DNA of 10,801 nucleotides from Nocardioides sp. (GCA_030145945.1 JASLDK010000130.1:1-10801), one strand, 5' to 3'; counted from the stretch's first letter, positions 1-6,936 are shown. Notes: generated by a model not told the origin, from the sequence alone. A program made the numbers and translations.

Positions 1-696
1 CCGCAACTGACCCCGCTGTGCACGGTCGTGGTCGAGATGGTCGACCTCCAGACCTGCCAGTCCCGCCTCGGCGAGCTCCGCGAAGGCGGGCTCGTCGAGC
101 ACGGACGCCGATCCCCGGCCCCACGGGTGCGCGATCACCGCAACGCCACGGGCGGCGGTCACCAGCTCGAGCATCGCCGGCAGTTCGGCGGCATAGCGGT
201 CGACGTACGCCGGGCCACCGTCGTGCAGGTAGCGTGCAAAGGCCTCGTCGCGGTTGCGTACGGCACCCAGCCGCACCAGCAGATCGGCGATGTGGGGACG
301 GCCCGTCACCTGGTTGCCGGCGCTGACCTCGGCCAGCGCCTCCTCAGTGGCGGGAACTCCGAGCTCGCGGAGGCGGGCGAGCATCGCCGGAACGCGGTCC
401 TCACGTCCGGCGACGATCCGGCCGAGCTCGGCCTGCAGCCCTTCGTCGTCTGCGTCGGGGAGATAGGCGAGCAGGTGTACGCCGGCTCCACGGAACCGAG
501 TGCTGACCTCGATCCCCCGCACCAGAGCGACTCCTGTGCCCTCGGCCGCCTCAGCGGCCTCGGCCCAGCCGGCGGTGGTGTCGTGGTCGGTGAGCGCGAT
601 GACGTCCAGACCTTCGGCGGCCGCCTGCCTCACCAACTCCGCCGGCGTCGCAGTGCCGTCGCTGACACTGGAGTGGGTGTGGAGGTCGATCGTCAC
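1..696 (-). CDS. PHP-domain metal-dependent phosphoesterase (3' end cut off by window)
   Basis: The reading frame opens with GTG at 696-694 and stays open to the left edge, giving 232 residues with the C-terminus missing. It begins MTIDLHTHSSVSDGT, the first PHP motif (HxH at His6/His8), followed by the second motif TDHDT with His38, a later VIAHPWG motif (His190), and GLEVDH near residues 215-220. These His/Asp residues bind the metal ions in PHP proteins. The family includes RNase AM/YciV-like 5'-3' exonucleases and 3',5'-nucleoside bisphosphate phosphatases, usually about 280-290 residues, so roughly 50 residues, including the last metal-binding motif, lie outside. The start is fixed by the MxIDLHTHS opening typical of the family. 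Only a weak Shine-Dalgarno is visible. The gene follows the VOC gene by 25 nt and is probably co-transcribed with it. Family call is firm; the exact substrate is not known. Confidence 0.9.
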   Translation of the reverse strand, partial: MTIDLHTHSSVSDGTATPAELVRQAAAEGLDVIALTDHDTTAGWAEAAEAAEGTGVALVRGIEVSTRFRGAGVHLLAYLPDADDEGLQAELGRIVAGREDRVPAMLARLRELGVPATEEALAEVSAGNQVTGRPHIADLLVRLGAVRNRDEAFARYLHDGGPAYVDRYAAELPAMLELVTAARGVAVIAHPWGRGSASVLDEPAFAELAEAGLAGLEVDHLDHDRAQRGQLR

Positions 697-721
697 GATC
701 CGAGGTTAGGGCCTGAGAAGG

Positions 722-1144
722 TCAGTCGGGCAGGACGATCGCCGACAGCCCCGGGTCAGGGTTGAAGGCGATCTCCCAGCGGTAGCCGTCGGGGTCACCG
801 AAATAGCCCGAATATCCGCCCCAGTCGCGGTGTTCGCCGGCTTGGATGACCGACGCGCCAGCCTTCTGGGCAAGATCCAGCACCTCGTCGACGGCCTCGA
901 CGCTGGACACGTTGTGCGCGATCGTCAGGGGTACGACGCCCGGGCCGGTCATCGTCTTACCGACCTCGTCCTCGAAGTGGCTGTGCTCCCACAGCGACAG
1001 CACGAGTTGCGGCCCGGCGCGGAACATCAGCACTTCGCCGGGCACGTCGAGCTCGGGGGTCCAGCCGAGGCCGTCGCGATAGAAGCGGCGGGTGGCGGCG
1101 AGGTCGGTGACGGCGAGGGTGATGAAGCTGATCCGCTGATCCAT
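722..1144 (-). CDS. VOC-superfamily (glyoxalase/bleomycin-resistance-like) protein
   Basis: This 140-residue protein has one vicinal-oxygen-chelate domain with two beta-alpha-beta-beta-beta halves. The first half starts with ISFITLAVTDLAATRRFYRD (residues 5-24). The second half ends with YFGDPDGYRWEIAFNP (114-129), the signature closing strand of the superfamily. Such proteins are small cytosolic metalloenzymes or binding proteins (lyases, dioxygenases, antibiotic-binding proteins), and nothing here picks one activity. I place the start at the ATG at 1144-1142, where the family-typical MDQRISFITLAV begins. An in-frame TTG at 1156 would add only four residues. Neither start has a strong Shine-Dalgarno. 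The ATG lies 17 nt past the end of the 25-bp inverted repeat, which separates this gene from the upstream GNAT gene. The PHP gene follows 25 nt downstream. Confidence 0.9.
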   Translation of the reverse strand: MDQRISFITLAVTDLAATRRFYRDGLGWTPELDVPGEVLMFRAGPQLVLSLWEHSHFEDEVGKTMTGPGVVPLTIAHNVSSVEAVDEVLDLAQKAGASVIQAGEHRDWGGYSGYFGDPDGYRWEIAFNPDPGLSAIVLPD

Positions 1145-1161
1145 GGGAGCAGCCAAGCAGG

Positions 1162-1237
1162 CTAGATGAGTAAGTCCCAGGGGGCGTGCCAGCGAGACGC
1201 GCTCAGGGCGTGCGCCCCCTGGGACTTACTCATCTAG
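1162..1237. repeat. Perfect 25-bp inverted repeat (palindromic element or hairpin)
   Basis: The arms 1162-1186 and 1213-1237 are exact reverse complements with a 26-nt loop (1187-1212). The left arm starts CTAGATGAGTAAGTCCC and ends in a G-rich stretch; both outer ends are CTAG. The loop holds a small nested stem (AGCG 1191-1194 with CGCT 1200-1203). Complementarity stops abruptly at both ends and no T-run follows on either strand, so it is not a textbook intrinsic terminator. It lies between two minus-strand genes and its right arm supplies the TAG stop of the GNAT gene. The outer 17 bases are clearly less GC-rich than the surroundings. It could be a U-less terminator hairpin or one copy of a dispersed palindromic repeat. 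Confidence 0.9.
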
Positions 1238-1932
1238 ACCGACAACGAGCTGAGCTGCTGGCCGGACTCGTCGAAGTTGGCCGCGTCGAGCCAACGCTCG
1301 TGAGCACTACGGACATCGGGCCATTCGGCGTCGGTCACCGAGAACCAGTCGGTGTCCCGACTGCGGCCCTGGATGACCATGTGGTTGCGGAACCTGCCCT
1401 CCTCGACGAACCCGAGTCGTAGAGCGGCCCGCCGCGAGGGCGCGTTGAGGCTGTCGCACTTCCACTCGAACCGGCGATATCCGAGGTCGTCGAACGCATG
1501 CCGCATCAGGAGGTGGATCGCCTCGCTGGCGGCGCGGGTGCGCTTGAGCCCCTTGCCGAACAGGACTCCCCCGACCTCGATGCTGCCATGGGTCGGGTCG
1601 ATCCGCAGGTACGACGACAGGCCGGCCGCCACGCCCGCGGACTCGCCCTCCTTCGGGACGAGCGCGAAAGGCACCGCCGCGGGGTTGTCGATCTGGGCGG
1701 CCAGATGCATCCACAGCGTGGGCAACGAGCTGGGGCGCGCGATCGGCCGATAGGTCCACAGCGCGTCGTCGTCGGTGCCGCAGGTGGTGGCGAACAGGTC
1801 GGCGTACCTGGCCGAGGTCAGCGGCTCGACCGTGACGTACCGCCCGTCGAGGGCGACGGGCTCGGGCCACGCACGCGACTCCCAGTCCAGCACCTCGGGA
1901 CCGAGCGCCTGCCCGTGCTCATTGGTCTGCAT
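1234..1932 (-). CDS. GNAT-family N-acetyltransferase (RimJ/RimL type)
   Basis: This 232-residue protein resembles the Acetyltransf_3 (RimJ/RimL-like) branch of GNAT enzymes, which transfer acetyl from acetyl-CoA to an amine, often a protein N-terminus or small molecule. Visible marks are LDGRYVTVEPLTSARYADLF (residues 28-47), the strand THGSIEVGGVLFG (114-126) leading into the acetyl-CoA-binding loop GKGLKRTRAASEA (127-138), and the C-terminal NAPSRRAALRLGFVEEGRFR (163-182) typical of the family. The start is the ATG at 1932-1930 because a strong Shine-Dalgarno AGGGAGG (1938-1944) sits 5 nt upstream. An ATG at 1950 lacks one, and the frame upstream of that overlaps another gene. It lies 34 nt after the exported-protein gene. 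The stop codon is inside the arm of the 25-bp inverted repeat. The substrate is unknown. Confidence 0.92.
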   Translation of the reverse strand: MQTNEHGQALGPEVLDWESRAWPEPVALDGRYVTVEPLTSARYADLFATTCGTDDDALWTYRPIARPSSLPTLWMHLAAQIDNPAAVPFALVPKEGESAGVAAGLSSYLRIDPTHGSIEVGGVLFGKGLKRTRAASEAIHLLMRHAFDDLGYRRFEWKCDSLNAPSRRAALRLGFVEEGRFRNHMVIQGRSRDTDWFSVTDAEWPDVRSAHERWLDAANFDESGQQLSSLSV

Positions 1933-1937
1933 GGCTG

Positions 1938-1944
1938 CCTCCCT
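1938..1944 (-). promoter_or_regulatory. Shine-Dalgarno of the GNAT gene
   Basis: On the minus strand this reads AGGGAGG, 5 nt before ATG 1932. It is the strongest ribosome-binding match near this gene and decides the start against the in-frame ATG at 1950. Confidence 0.75.
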
Positions 1945-1949
1945 GCTCA

Positions 1950-1967
1950 TCGGAAGTTGTCGGAAGT
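1950..1967. repeat. 8-bp direct repeat with a 10-bp period
   Basis: TCGGAAGT occurs at 1950-1957 and again at 1960-1967, separated by TG. The pair fills the short gap between the exported-protein gene, whose stop overlaps one copy, and the GNAT ribosome-binding site. Helical-turn spacing is what a tandem protein site would show, but 8 bp twice may be chance. Confidence 0.5.
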
Positions 1968-2929
1968 CATTGGAACGAAACGAAGCGGACCCGCGGACGG
2001 ATCCGGTGCACGGCCTTCGCGCCCATCCGGTTGTAGTCCTCGTCGTAGAACAGCTTGAAGCCCATCGCGAAGATGTCGGGCCGGGCGACGGCGCGGTAGG
2101 TGCTGAGCTTCTGTGCCCGGTTGCCGAATCCGTCGACGTGCTGGAGGAGCTGCAGCCCGTCACGCTGCTTGATCCGTCCGATGTGGCGCACCATCGAGGT
2201 CCGGAACTGGTGGACGACGAACAGCTTCTCCGGCAGGTCGTGGGCGACCACCAGGTCCGACAGCCACCGGCTGGTCCGGTTGACCTCACCCGCGCCGACA
2301 CTGCCGATCACTCGCGCAGGTCGCTGGCCGCGGCGTACCCGCCACTCGGGATCGATGGCGAGACTGACGTGCGGTTGCTCCAACGCCCACTGCCAGCGCC
2401 GAGCAACGGTGAGGAAGTCAGTCCGCCCGGTCTGCAGGTCGAGCACCAGCAGGGCGCCCAGGCCTCGGGCTGCGTCGACGTACTTCTCGACCTCGGCCTT
2501 CGCGATGTCGTGACTGAAGTCGCCGTCCTTGCCGCGGTGCCCGTCCGCGACGCTCACGATCAACTCGAACACCGGCCGGACCGGACGCCCGTCGCGCTCG
2601 AATGGCCTCGCTGCACGCATCAGGCGCTTGAAGGCCTTCGTCGGCGAGGTCTCCCCCAACACGCCGAGCGACCCGGTCTTGGGAGTGCCGTAGTAGGCGA
2701 TCAGCATGCCGCGGTCGGGCAGGACACGCTCGGATCGCCAGCGCGGACTGCCTCCCGGGACAGCGGTCGCTGGCACCGGCGACACGGCGCTCCTGCCGGG
2801 CGCAGCGGGCGCCGAGGTCTCCGTCATGGCACCGACAGGTCGCTCATGACCGCCCGGATCAGTGAACGCGGCGAGGAGCAGCGCCAACCCGAGAATGACG
2901 ACGGCCGCGAGCCGGTGTGGTGGGTTCAC
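1967..2929 (-). CDS. Exported protein of unknown function, possibly a TIM-barrel-like hydrolase fold
   Basis: This 320-residue protein starts with GTG at 2929. Residues 1-6 carry charge and residues 7-22 are hydrophobic (RLAAVVILGLALLLAAF), a Sec-type signal peptide or anchor without a lipobox cysteine. A Pro/Ala/Ser-rich linker (about 38-65) precedes the folded domain. Blocks that look conserved are GMLIAYYGTPKTGSLGVLGE (74-93), ALLVLDLQTGRTDF (159-172), VSLAIDPEW (188-196), LFVVHQF (236-242), HVDGFG (264-269) and GFKLFYDED (290-298). The regular hydrophobic strands ending in Asp, Glu or His suggest an alpha/beta barrel such as those of glycoside hydrolases or deacetylases; that is inference. 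Its start overlaps the preceding gene's stop by 4 nt (GTGA, 2926-2929), so translation is probably coupled. I do not recognise a named family with certainty. Confidence 0.85.
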   Translation of the reverse strand: MNPPHRLAAVVILGLALLLAAFTDPGGHERPVGAMTETSAPAAPGRSAVSPVPATAVPGGSPRWRSERVLPDRGMLIAYYGTPKTGSLGVLGETSPTKAFKRLMRAARPFERDGRPVRPVFELIVSVADGHRGKDGDFSHDIAKAEVEKYVDAARGLGALLVLDLQTGRTDFLTVARRWQWALEQPHVSLAIDPEWRVRRGQRPARVIGSVGAGEVNRTSRWLSDLVVAHDLPEKLFVVHQFRTSMVRHIGRIKQRDGLQLLQHVDGFGNRAQKLSTYRAVARPDIFAMGFKLFYDEDYNRMGAKAVHRIRPRVRFVSFQ

Positions 2930-3486
2930 GAAGGCAGCGGATCGAAGTCGTACGCCGGCAGGCCGTCGATGCTCGTGGCGTTCTTGTCACGCCGGTACTG
3001 CGCGGAGCCTTCCGGGCCCTTGCGCTCGAAGTAGGGCCCCAGCAGATCCCGCTCGTCGTCGTACGACATCCGGGGCACGCCGTAGCCGCACGAGTCGGAG
3101 ATCCGCTCGATGTCGACCACGACCACCGCGCGGGCACCCGGCAGGTCGGTGAATTGGCTGGCCAGGTCGGCGTACTCCTCGTCGTAGACGGTGACGACAC
3201 GACCGCGGCCGTGGAACCTGACGATGTTGGGCGGACCCTCGAAGGCGCAGAACATCACGGTGATCCGGCCGTTCTCCCGCAGGTGCGCGATGGTCTCGCT
3301 GCCGCTTCCGGTGCCGTCGAGCCAGGCGAAGGTCCGCTCGTCGAGCATGCCGAAGGTGCCGGCAATCCCGCGCGGGGACAGGTTGAGGTGCCCGTCAGCA
3401 GCGTTCGGCGCGGTGCCCACGAAGAACAGCCGTTGGGAGTCGACGAACTTCCGCAGTCGTCCGTCAACCGTGGCGTGGACCTTCAT
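2926..3486 (-). CDS. Pyridoxamine 5'-phosphate oxidase-like FMN-binding split-barrel protein
   Basis: This 186-residue protein belongs to the PNPOx-like split beta-barrel superfamily, which binds FMN (some actinobacterial members bind F420 or heme) as cytosolic dimers. Visible marks are the strand RLFFVGTAP (19-27), the cofactor-loop region HLNLSPRG (33-40), FAWLDGTGSGSETIAHLREN (53-72) and RITVMFCAFEGPPNIVRFHGRGRVV (74-98). It is not the canonical pyridoxine biosynthesis enzyme PdxH, which has a different C-terminal substrate-binding motif. The start ATG at 3486 is 4 nt after the ilvD stop, so it is in the same transcript as ilvD, and its own stop overlaps the next start. Likely an oxidoreductase or flavin-binding protein; the substrate is unknown. 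Confidence 0.9.
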   Translation of the reverse strand: MKVHATVDGRLRKFVDSQRLFFVGTAPNAADGHLNLSPRGIAGTFGMLDERTFAWLDGTGSGSETIAHLRENGRITVMFCAFEGPPNIVRFHGRGRVVTVYDEEYADLASQFTDLPGARAVVVVDIERISDSCGYGVPRMSYDDERDLLGPYFERKGPEGSAQYRRDKNATSIDGLPAYDFDPLPS

Positions 3487-3490
3487 CGAC

Positions 3491-5338
3491 CTATTCGGGG
3501 ACGCGGCGATAGGCCCCGTCGGAGGCCGCGGTGGCCATCGACGCGTAGGCCCGCAAGGCAGCCGACACAGGGCGCTGGCGGTCGAGCGGGGTGTAGGGCT
3601 TGTCGCGCTTCTCCTGCAGCACCCGGCGCTCCTCGAGCAGGTGGTCCTCGACGTCGAGGTGGATCGTGCGGTTCGGGATGTCGATCGAGATCGGATCGCC
3701 GTCCTCGATGAGCGCGATCAGCCCACCACCGGCGGCCTCGGGCGAGATGTGTCCGATGGACAGGCCACTGGTGCCTCCGGAGAACCGGCCGTCGGTGATC
3801 AACGCACACTTCTGGCCCAGACCGCGGCCCTTCAGGAAGGCAGTTGGGTAGAGCATCTCCTGCATGCCGGGTCCGCCCTTGGGGCCTTCGTAGCGGATCA
3901 CGACCACGTGGCCCTCTTCGACCTTCTTGCCCAGGATGCCCTCCACTGCGGCGTCCTGCGACTCGAAGACGATCGCCTTTCCGTGGAAGGTCAGGCACTC
4001 CTCGGGCACACCGGCCGACTTCACGACACATCCGTCGACGGCGATGTTGCCCGTGAGGATCGCAAGTCCGCCATCGGCGGAATAGGCGTGCTCGAAGTCG
4101 CGGATGCAGCCCTCGGCGGCGTCGGTGTCGAGCGAGCCCCACCGGTTCTCCGTGGAGAAGGGCTCGGTCGTACGGACGCCACCCGGCGCGGCCTGGAAGA
4201 GCTCCAGCGCCTCGGCCGACGGGTTCTCCGCACGGATGTCCCAGCGTCCGAGCCAGTCGTCGAGGTTGGGCGAGTGCACCGAGTGCACGCCCTCCTTCAG
4301 TGCGCCGCCCCGGCGCAACTCGCCCAGCAGGGCAGGGATTCCACCCGCTCGGTGGACGTCCTCCATGTGGAACTTCGGCGAGTTGGGCGCGACCTTGGAC
4401 AGGCACGGCACCCGACGCGAGATCGCGTCGATGTCGTGCACGTCGAAGTCGAGCTCAGCCTCACGGGCGGCCGCCAGCAGGTGCAGCACCGTATTGGTCG
4501 AGCCGCCCATCGCGACGTCGAGCGCAACGGCGTTCTCGAAGGCGTCACGGTTGGCGATGTTGCGCGGCAGGACCGACTCGTCGTCGTCGCCGTAGTAGCG
4601 GCGGCACAGGTCCATGACCACCCGGCCCGCCTCCTCGAAGAGCGCGCGGCGCTTCGCATGAGTGGCCAAGGTCGAGCCGTTGCCCGGCAGCGACAGCCCG
4701 ATCGCCTCGGTCAGGCAGTTCATCGAGTTGGCGGTGAACATGCCCGAACAAGAGCCGCAGGTCGGGCAGGCCGACCGCTCGATGGTGTCCAACTGCTCGT
4801 CGCTCACCGCCTCGTTGGCCGAGGCCACCATGGCATCGACCAGGTCGAGCTTGCTGTGCACGATGCCCTCGATGGCCGTCGTCTTGCCGGCCTCCATCGG
4901 GCCACCCGACACGAACACGACCGGGATGTTGAGCCGCAGAGCGGCCAACAGCATGCCGGGAGTGATCTTGTCGCAGTTGGAGATGCACACGATCGCGTCG
5001 GCGCAGTGCGCCTGGACCATGTATTCCACCGCGTCCGCGATCAGCTCACGGCTCGGCAGCGAGTAGAGCATCCCGCCGTGCCCCATCGCGATGCCGTCGT
5101 CAACGGCGATCGTGTTGAACTCCTTCGCCACACCGCCGGACGCGACGACGGACTCCGCGACGATCTTGCCGAGGTCACGCAGGTGCACGTGTCCGGGGAC
5201 GAACTCGGTGAACGAGTTCGCGATGGCGATGATCGGCTTGCCGAAGTCCGAGTCGGTCATGCCGGTGGCGCGCCACAGGGCACGCGCGCCGGCCATGTTG
5301 CGGCCCGAGGTGGACGTCGCGGAACGAAGGGTGGGCAT
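3491..5338 (-). CDS. ilvD: Dihydroxy-acid dehydratase
   Basis: IlvD dehydrates 2,3-dihydroxy-isovalerate and 2,3-dihydroxy-3-methylvalerate to the 2-oxo acids in valine, isoleucine, leucine and pantothenate synthesis. The 615-residue protein aligns by eye along its length with the 616-residue E. coli enzyme, from MPTLRSATSTSGRNMAGARA to the C-terminal ALRAYASMATAASDGA. Key residues are present: Asp81 in VDDGIAMGHGG, Cys122-Asp123-Lys124 in SNCDKITPGM (Fe-S ligand, Mg ligand and carboxylated lysine), CPTCGSC (191-197) for the second Fe-S ligand, and the catalytic serine in GRFSGGTSG (about 520). It is the long form rather than the shorter (about 560-575) form of many actinobacteria. No attenuator, T-box or leader peptide is visible in the 43 nt upstream, and no other ilv genes are present, so it probably depends on the promoter further upstream. 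Confidence 0.98.
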   Translation of the reverse strand: MPTLRSATSTSGRNMAGARALWRATGMTDSDFGKPIIAIANSFTEFVPGHVHLRDLGKIVAESVVASGGVAKEFNTIAVDDGIAMGHGGMLYSLPSRELIADAVEYMVQAHCADAIVCISNCDKITPGMLLAALRLNIPVVFVSGGPMEAGKTTAIEGIVHSKLDLVDAMVASANEAVSDEQLDTIERSACPTCGSCSGMFTANSMNCLTEAIGLSLPGNGSTLATHAKRRALFEEAGRVVMDLCRRYYGDDDESVLPRNIANRDAFENAVALDVAMGGSTNTVLHLLAAAREAELDFDVHDIDAISRRVPCLSKVAPNSPKFHMEDVHRAGGIPALLGELRRGGALKEGVHSVHSPNLDDWLGRWDIRAENPSAEALELFQAAPGGVRTTEPFSTENRWGSLDTDAAEGCIRDFEHAYSADGGLAILTGNIAVDGCVVKSAGVPEECLTFHGKAIVFESQDAAVEGILGKKVEEGHVVVIRYEGPKGGPGMQEMLYPTAFLKGRGLGQKCALITDGRFSGGTSGLSIGHISPEAAGGGLIALIEDGDPISIDIPNRTIHLDVEDHLLEERRVLQEKRDKPYTPLDRQRPVSAALRAYASMATAASDGAYRRVPE

Positions 5339-5381
5339 GGCGCAAGGCTACGCCTGTGGGCCACGCCACCCGGACCCGATC

Positions 5382-5840
5382 TCAGCGCTGGGCGGAGCCT
5401 TCCGCCGCTGCCTTCAACGACGCCAGCCCCCGCCGGAAGTCCTTGGCGATCGCCTTGTCGAAGAAGAGGGTGCCCAGCACGGACATGATCACGTTGCGCT
5501 GACCACTCATCGTCCAAGCCGCACGAGTGCCCTCACCGACGGGCGTGAGGTCGAAGGTGACGACGTTCTGGGCCTTGAACGGCTTGATGAACTCGAGGTC
5601 GACGACCACCTGGGTCGGGGTGATCGAGGAGAAGGCCATCCGGCCCTCGCCGGCCTTGTTGTTGCCGGCCCAGGCGTACGTCGCGTCAACGCCAGAGCCG
5701 GCGTACGTCCGCGTCATGGCGGGGTCCAGACCCTCCCACGGCGACCACTTCACCCACTCGGGGAAGGCGGCGACGAGGGCGTGGACGGTCTCCAGTGGTG
5801 CGGCGATCGTCGTCTCGTGGGTCTGGGAGAAGGCAGGCAT
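5382..5840 (-). CDS. SRPBCC-family (START-like) protein
   Basis: This 152-residue protein has the opening MPAFSQTHETTIAAPLETVHALVAAFPEWVKWSPW (1-35), typical of the polyketide-cyclase/dehydrase-like SRPBCC helix-grip fold, whose deep cavity binds hydrophobic ligands. Later strands GEGRMAFSSITPTQVVVDLEF (about 64-84) and TRAAWTMSGQ, followed by a long C-terminal helix ending in LASLKAAAEG, complete the fold. No catalytic residue set can be named. The start ATG at 5840 lies 9 nt after the stop of the BNR-repeat gene and the stop is 43 nt before ilvD, so all three are probably one transcript. Function is unknown; a ligand-binding or stress-related role is only a guess. Confidence 0.9.
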   Translation of the reverse strand: MPAFSQTHETTIAAPLETVHALVAAFPEWVKWSPWEGLDPAMTRTYAGSGVDATYAWAGNNKAGEGRMAFSSITPTQVVVDLEFIKPFKAQNVVTFDLTPVGEGTRAAWTMSGQRNVIMSVLGTLFFDKAIAKDFRRGLASLKAAAEGSAQR

Positions 5841-5849
5841 GGTCGGAGC

Positions 5850-6929
5850 CTAGAAGACCCCGACCTTGACCGACATGACGTCGGGCAGGTCGGCGGCGAT
5901 CTGCCGCCAGGTCTCGCCGTCGTCGGCGGAGGCCCACACCGAGCCGTTGCGGGCTCCGAAGTAGAGGCCCGCGCTCTCGTAGGAGTCGACACACATCGCG
6001 TCGCGCATGACGCCCACGTAGAAGGCGTCCGGGAGACCTTCGTCGTACGCCGTCCAGGACTCGCCCGCGTCGTCGGAGCGCCACACCCGGGCCTTGGCAT
6101 CAGGCGGGTAGCGACGGTCGCCGCCCCCGAGGGGGAAGACCCAGATCGTGTCGGGGCGGTGCGGGTGGACGACGATCGGGAAGCCGAAGTCGCTGGGGAG
6201 GTCGTCGCCGATCGACGTCCACGAGCCTCCTTCGTCGTCGGATCGATAGACGCCACCGTGGTTCTGGGCATAGAGCCGCTCGGGGCGTGAGGGGTGGCGG
6301 GTGACCTTGTGCACGCACTGACCGAACTCGGGATAGCGCTGGTCCTCGGGGAGGAAGTCGGCGCGGATGCCCTGGTTGCGGGGCGACCACGAGGCGCCAC
6401 CGTCGGTCGTGCGGTAGGCACCTCCGGTGGAGATGGCGACCGTCATCGACGCCGGGTCGCTGGGGTGCGGGAGCACCGTGTGGAAGGCCTGGCCGCCGAA
6501 GCCCGCGCCCCACTGCTCACGGTGAGGGTGGTTCCACAGCCCCTCCTCGAGCGCGAAGCTGGCGCCGCCGTCGCGGGAGGTGAACACCGCGCCGGGCTCG
6601 GTGCCTGCGTGCAGTACGCCGTCCTCGACACCGGGGACGAGCTGCCAGATCCGCTCGACCGCCGTACCCGTGCCCTCGGGGAACCGGATCGCGCCGTTCG
6701 GGGTCTCCTGCCAACTCGCGCCGAGGTCGTCTGACCACCGCAACTGCGGGCCGAGCCAGCTCGACGACGCGCCCGCGAACAGCCGGGGGGTGGTGCCGCG
6801 GGTGTCGACGAGGCAGGAATAGACCTCCTCCATGTCGTGATGAGGCCCGGAGAAGTCCCAGTCGACGCGGTCCTGGGACCGGCCGATCCACAGCCCCTTG
6901 CGTGTGCCCACCATCAGGATCGTCGTCAT
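5850..6929 (-). CDS. BNR/Asp-box repeat beta-propeller protein (sialidase-like, cytoplasmic)
   Basis: This 359-residue protein contains six Asp-box motifs (S/T-x-D-x-G-x-S/T-W/F): SDDLGASW (66-73), SRDGGASF (118-125), TTDGGASW (174-181), SDDEGGSW (230-237), SDDAGESW (285-292) and SADDGETW (334-341). The roughly even spacing of 44-56 residues fits a six- or seven-bladed propeller. Such proteins are often annotated as exo-alpha-sialidase or glycosyl hydrolase, but the sialidase arginine triad cannot be recognised, so enzymatic activity is not supported. MTTILMVGTRKGLWI has no signal peptide, so it is probably cytosolic. The start at 6929 is chosen because GAGGAGG lies 7 nt upstream; an in-frame upstream start at 7010 would run through the promoter region. 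It is the first gene of the minus-strand unit. Confidence 0.92.
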   Translation of the reverse strand: MTTILMVGTRKGLWIGRSQDRVDWDFSGPHHDMEEVYSCLVDTRGTTPRLFAGASSSWLGPQLRWSDDLGASWQETPNGAIRFPEGTGTAVERIWQLVPGVEDGVLHAGTEPGAVFTSRDGGASFALEEGLWNHPHREQWGAGFGGQAFHTVLPHPSDPASMTVAISTGGAYRTTDGGASWSPRNQGIRADFLPEDQRYPEFGQCVHKVTRHPSRPERLYAQNHGGVYRSDDEGGSWTSIGDDLPSDFGFPIVVHPHRPDTIWVFPLGGGDRRYPPDAKARVWRSDDAGESWTAYDEGLPDAFYVGVMRDAMCVDSYESAGLYFGARNGSVWASADDGETWRQIAADLPDVMSVKVGVF

Positions 6930-6936
6930 CGTCTGT

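Noticed and set aside
28..765. Plus-strand frame across the left edge
   Set aside because: Antisense to the PHP gene, whose metal-binding motifs establish the coding strand.
1162..1237. Integron attC-like site
   Set aside because: Long hairpin, but the conserved GTTRRRY/RYYYAAC core ends are absent and the arms are perfect rather than bulged.
1234..2301. 355-codon extended reading of the GNAT gene
   Set aside because: The extra N-terminal part is an out-of-frame reading of the exported-protein gene; a strong Shine-Dalgarno supports the start at 1932.
1775..3034. Open plus-strand frame of 419 codons
   Set aside because: Antisense to GNAT, exported protein and PPOX genes, with low-complexity composition.
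3191..5488. Open plus-strand frame of 765 codons antisense to ilvD
   Set aside because: It mirrors the ilvD codons; GC-rich coding often leaves the opposite frame open. The product is rich in Arg/Val/His with no domain, while ilvD is unmistakable.
5091..6290. Open plus-strand frame of 399 codons
   Set aside because: Antisense to ilvD, SRPBCC and BNR genes; spans two gene junctions and has no recognisable motif.
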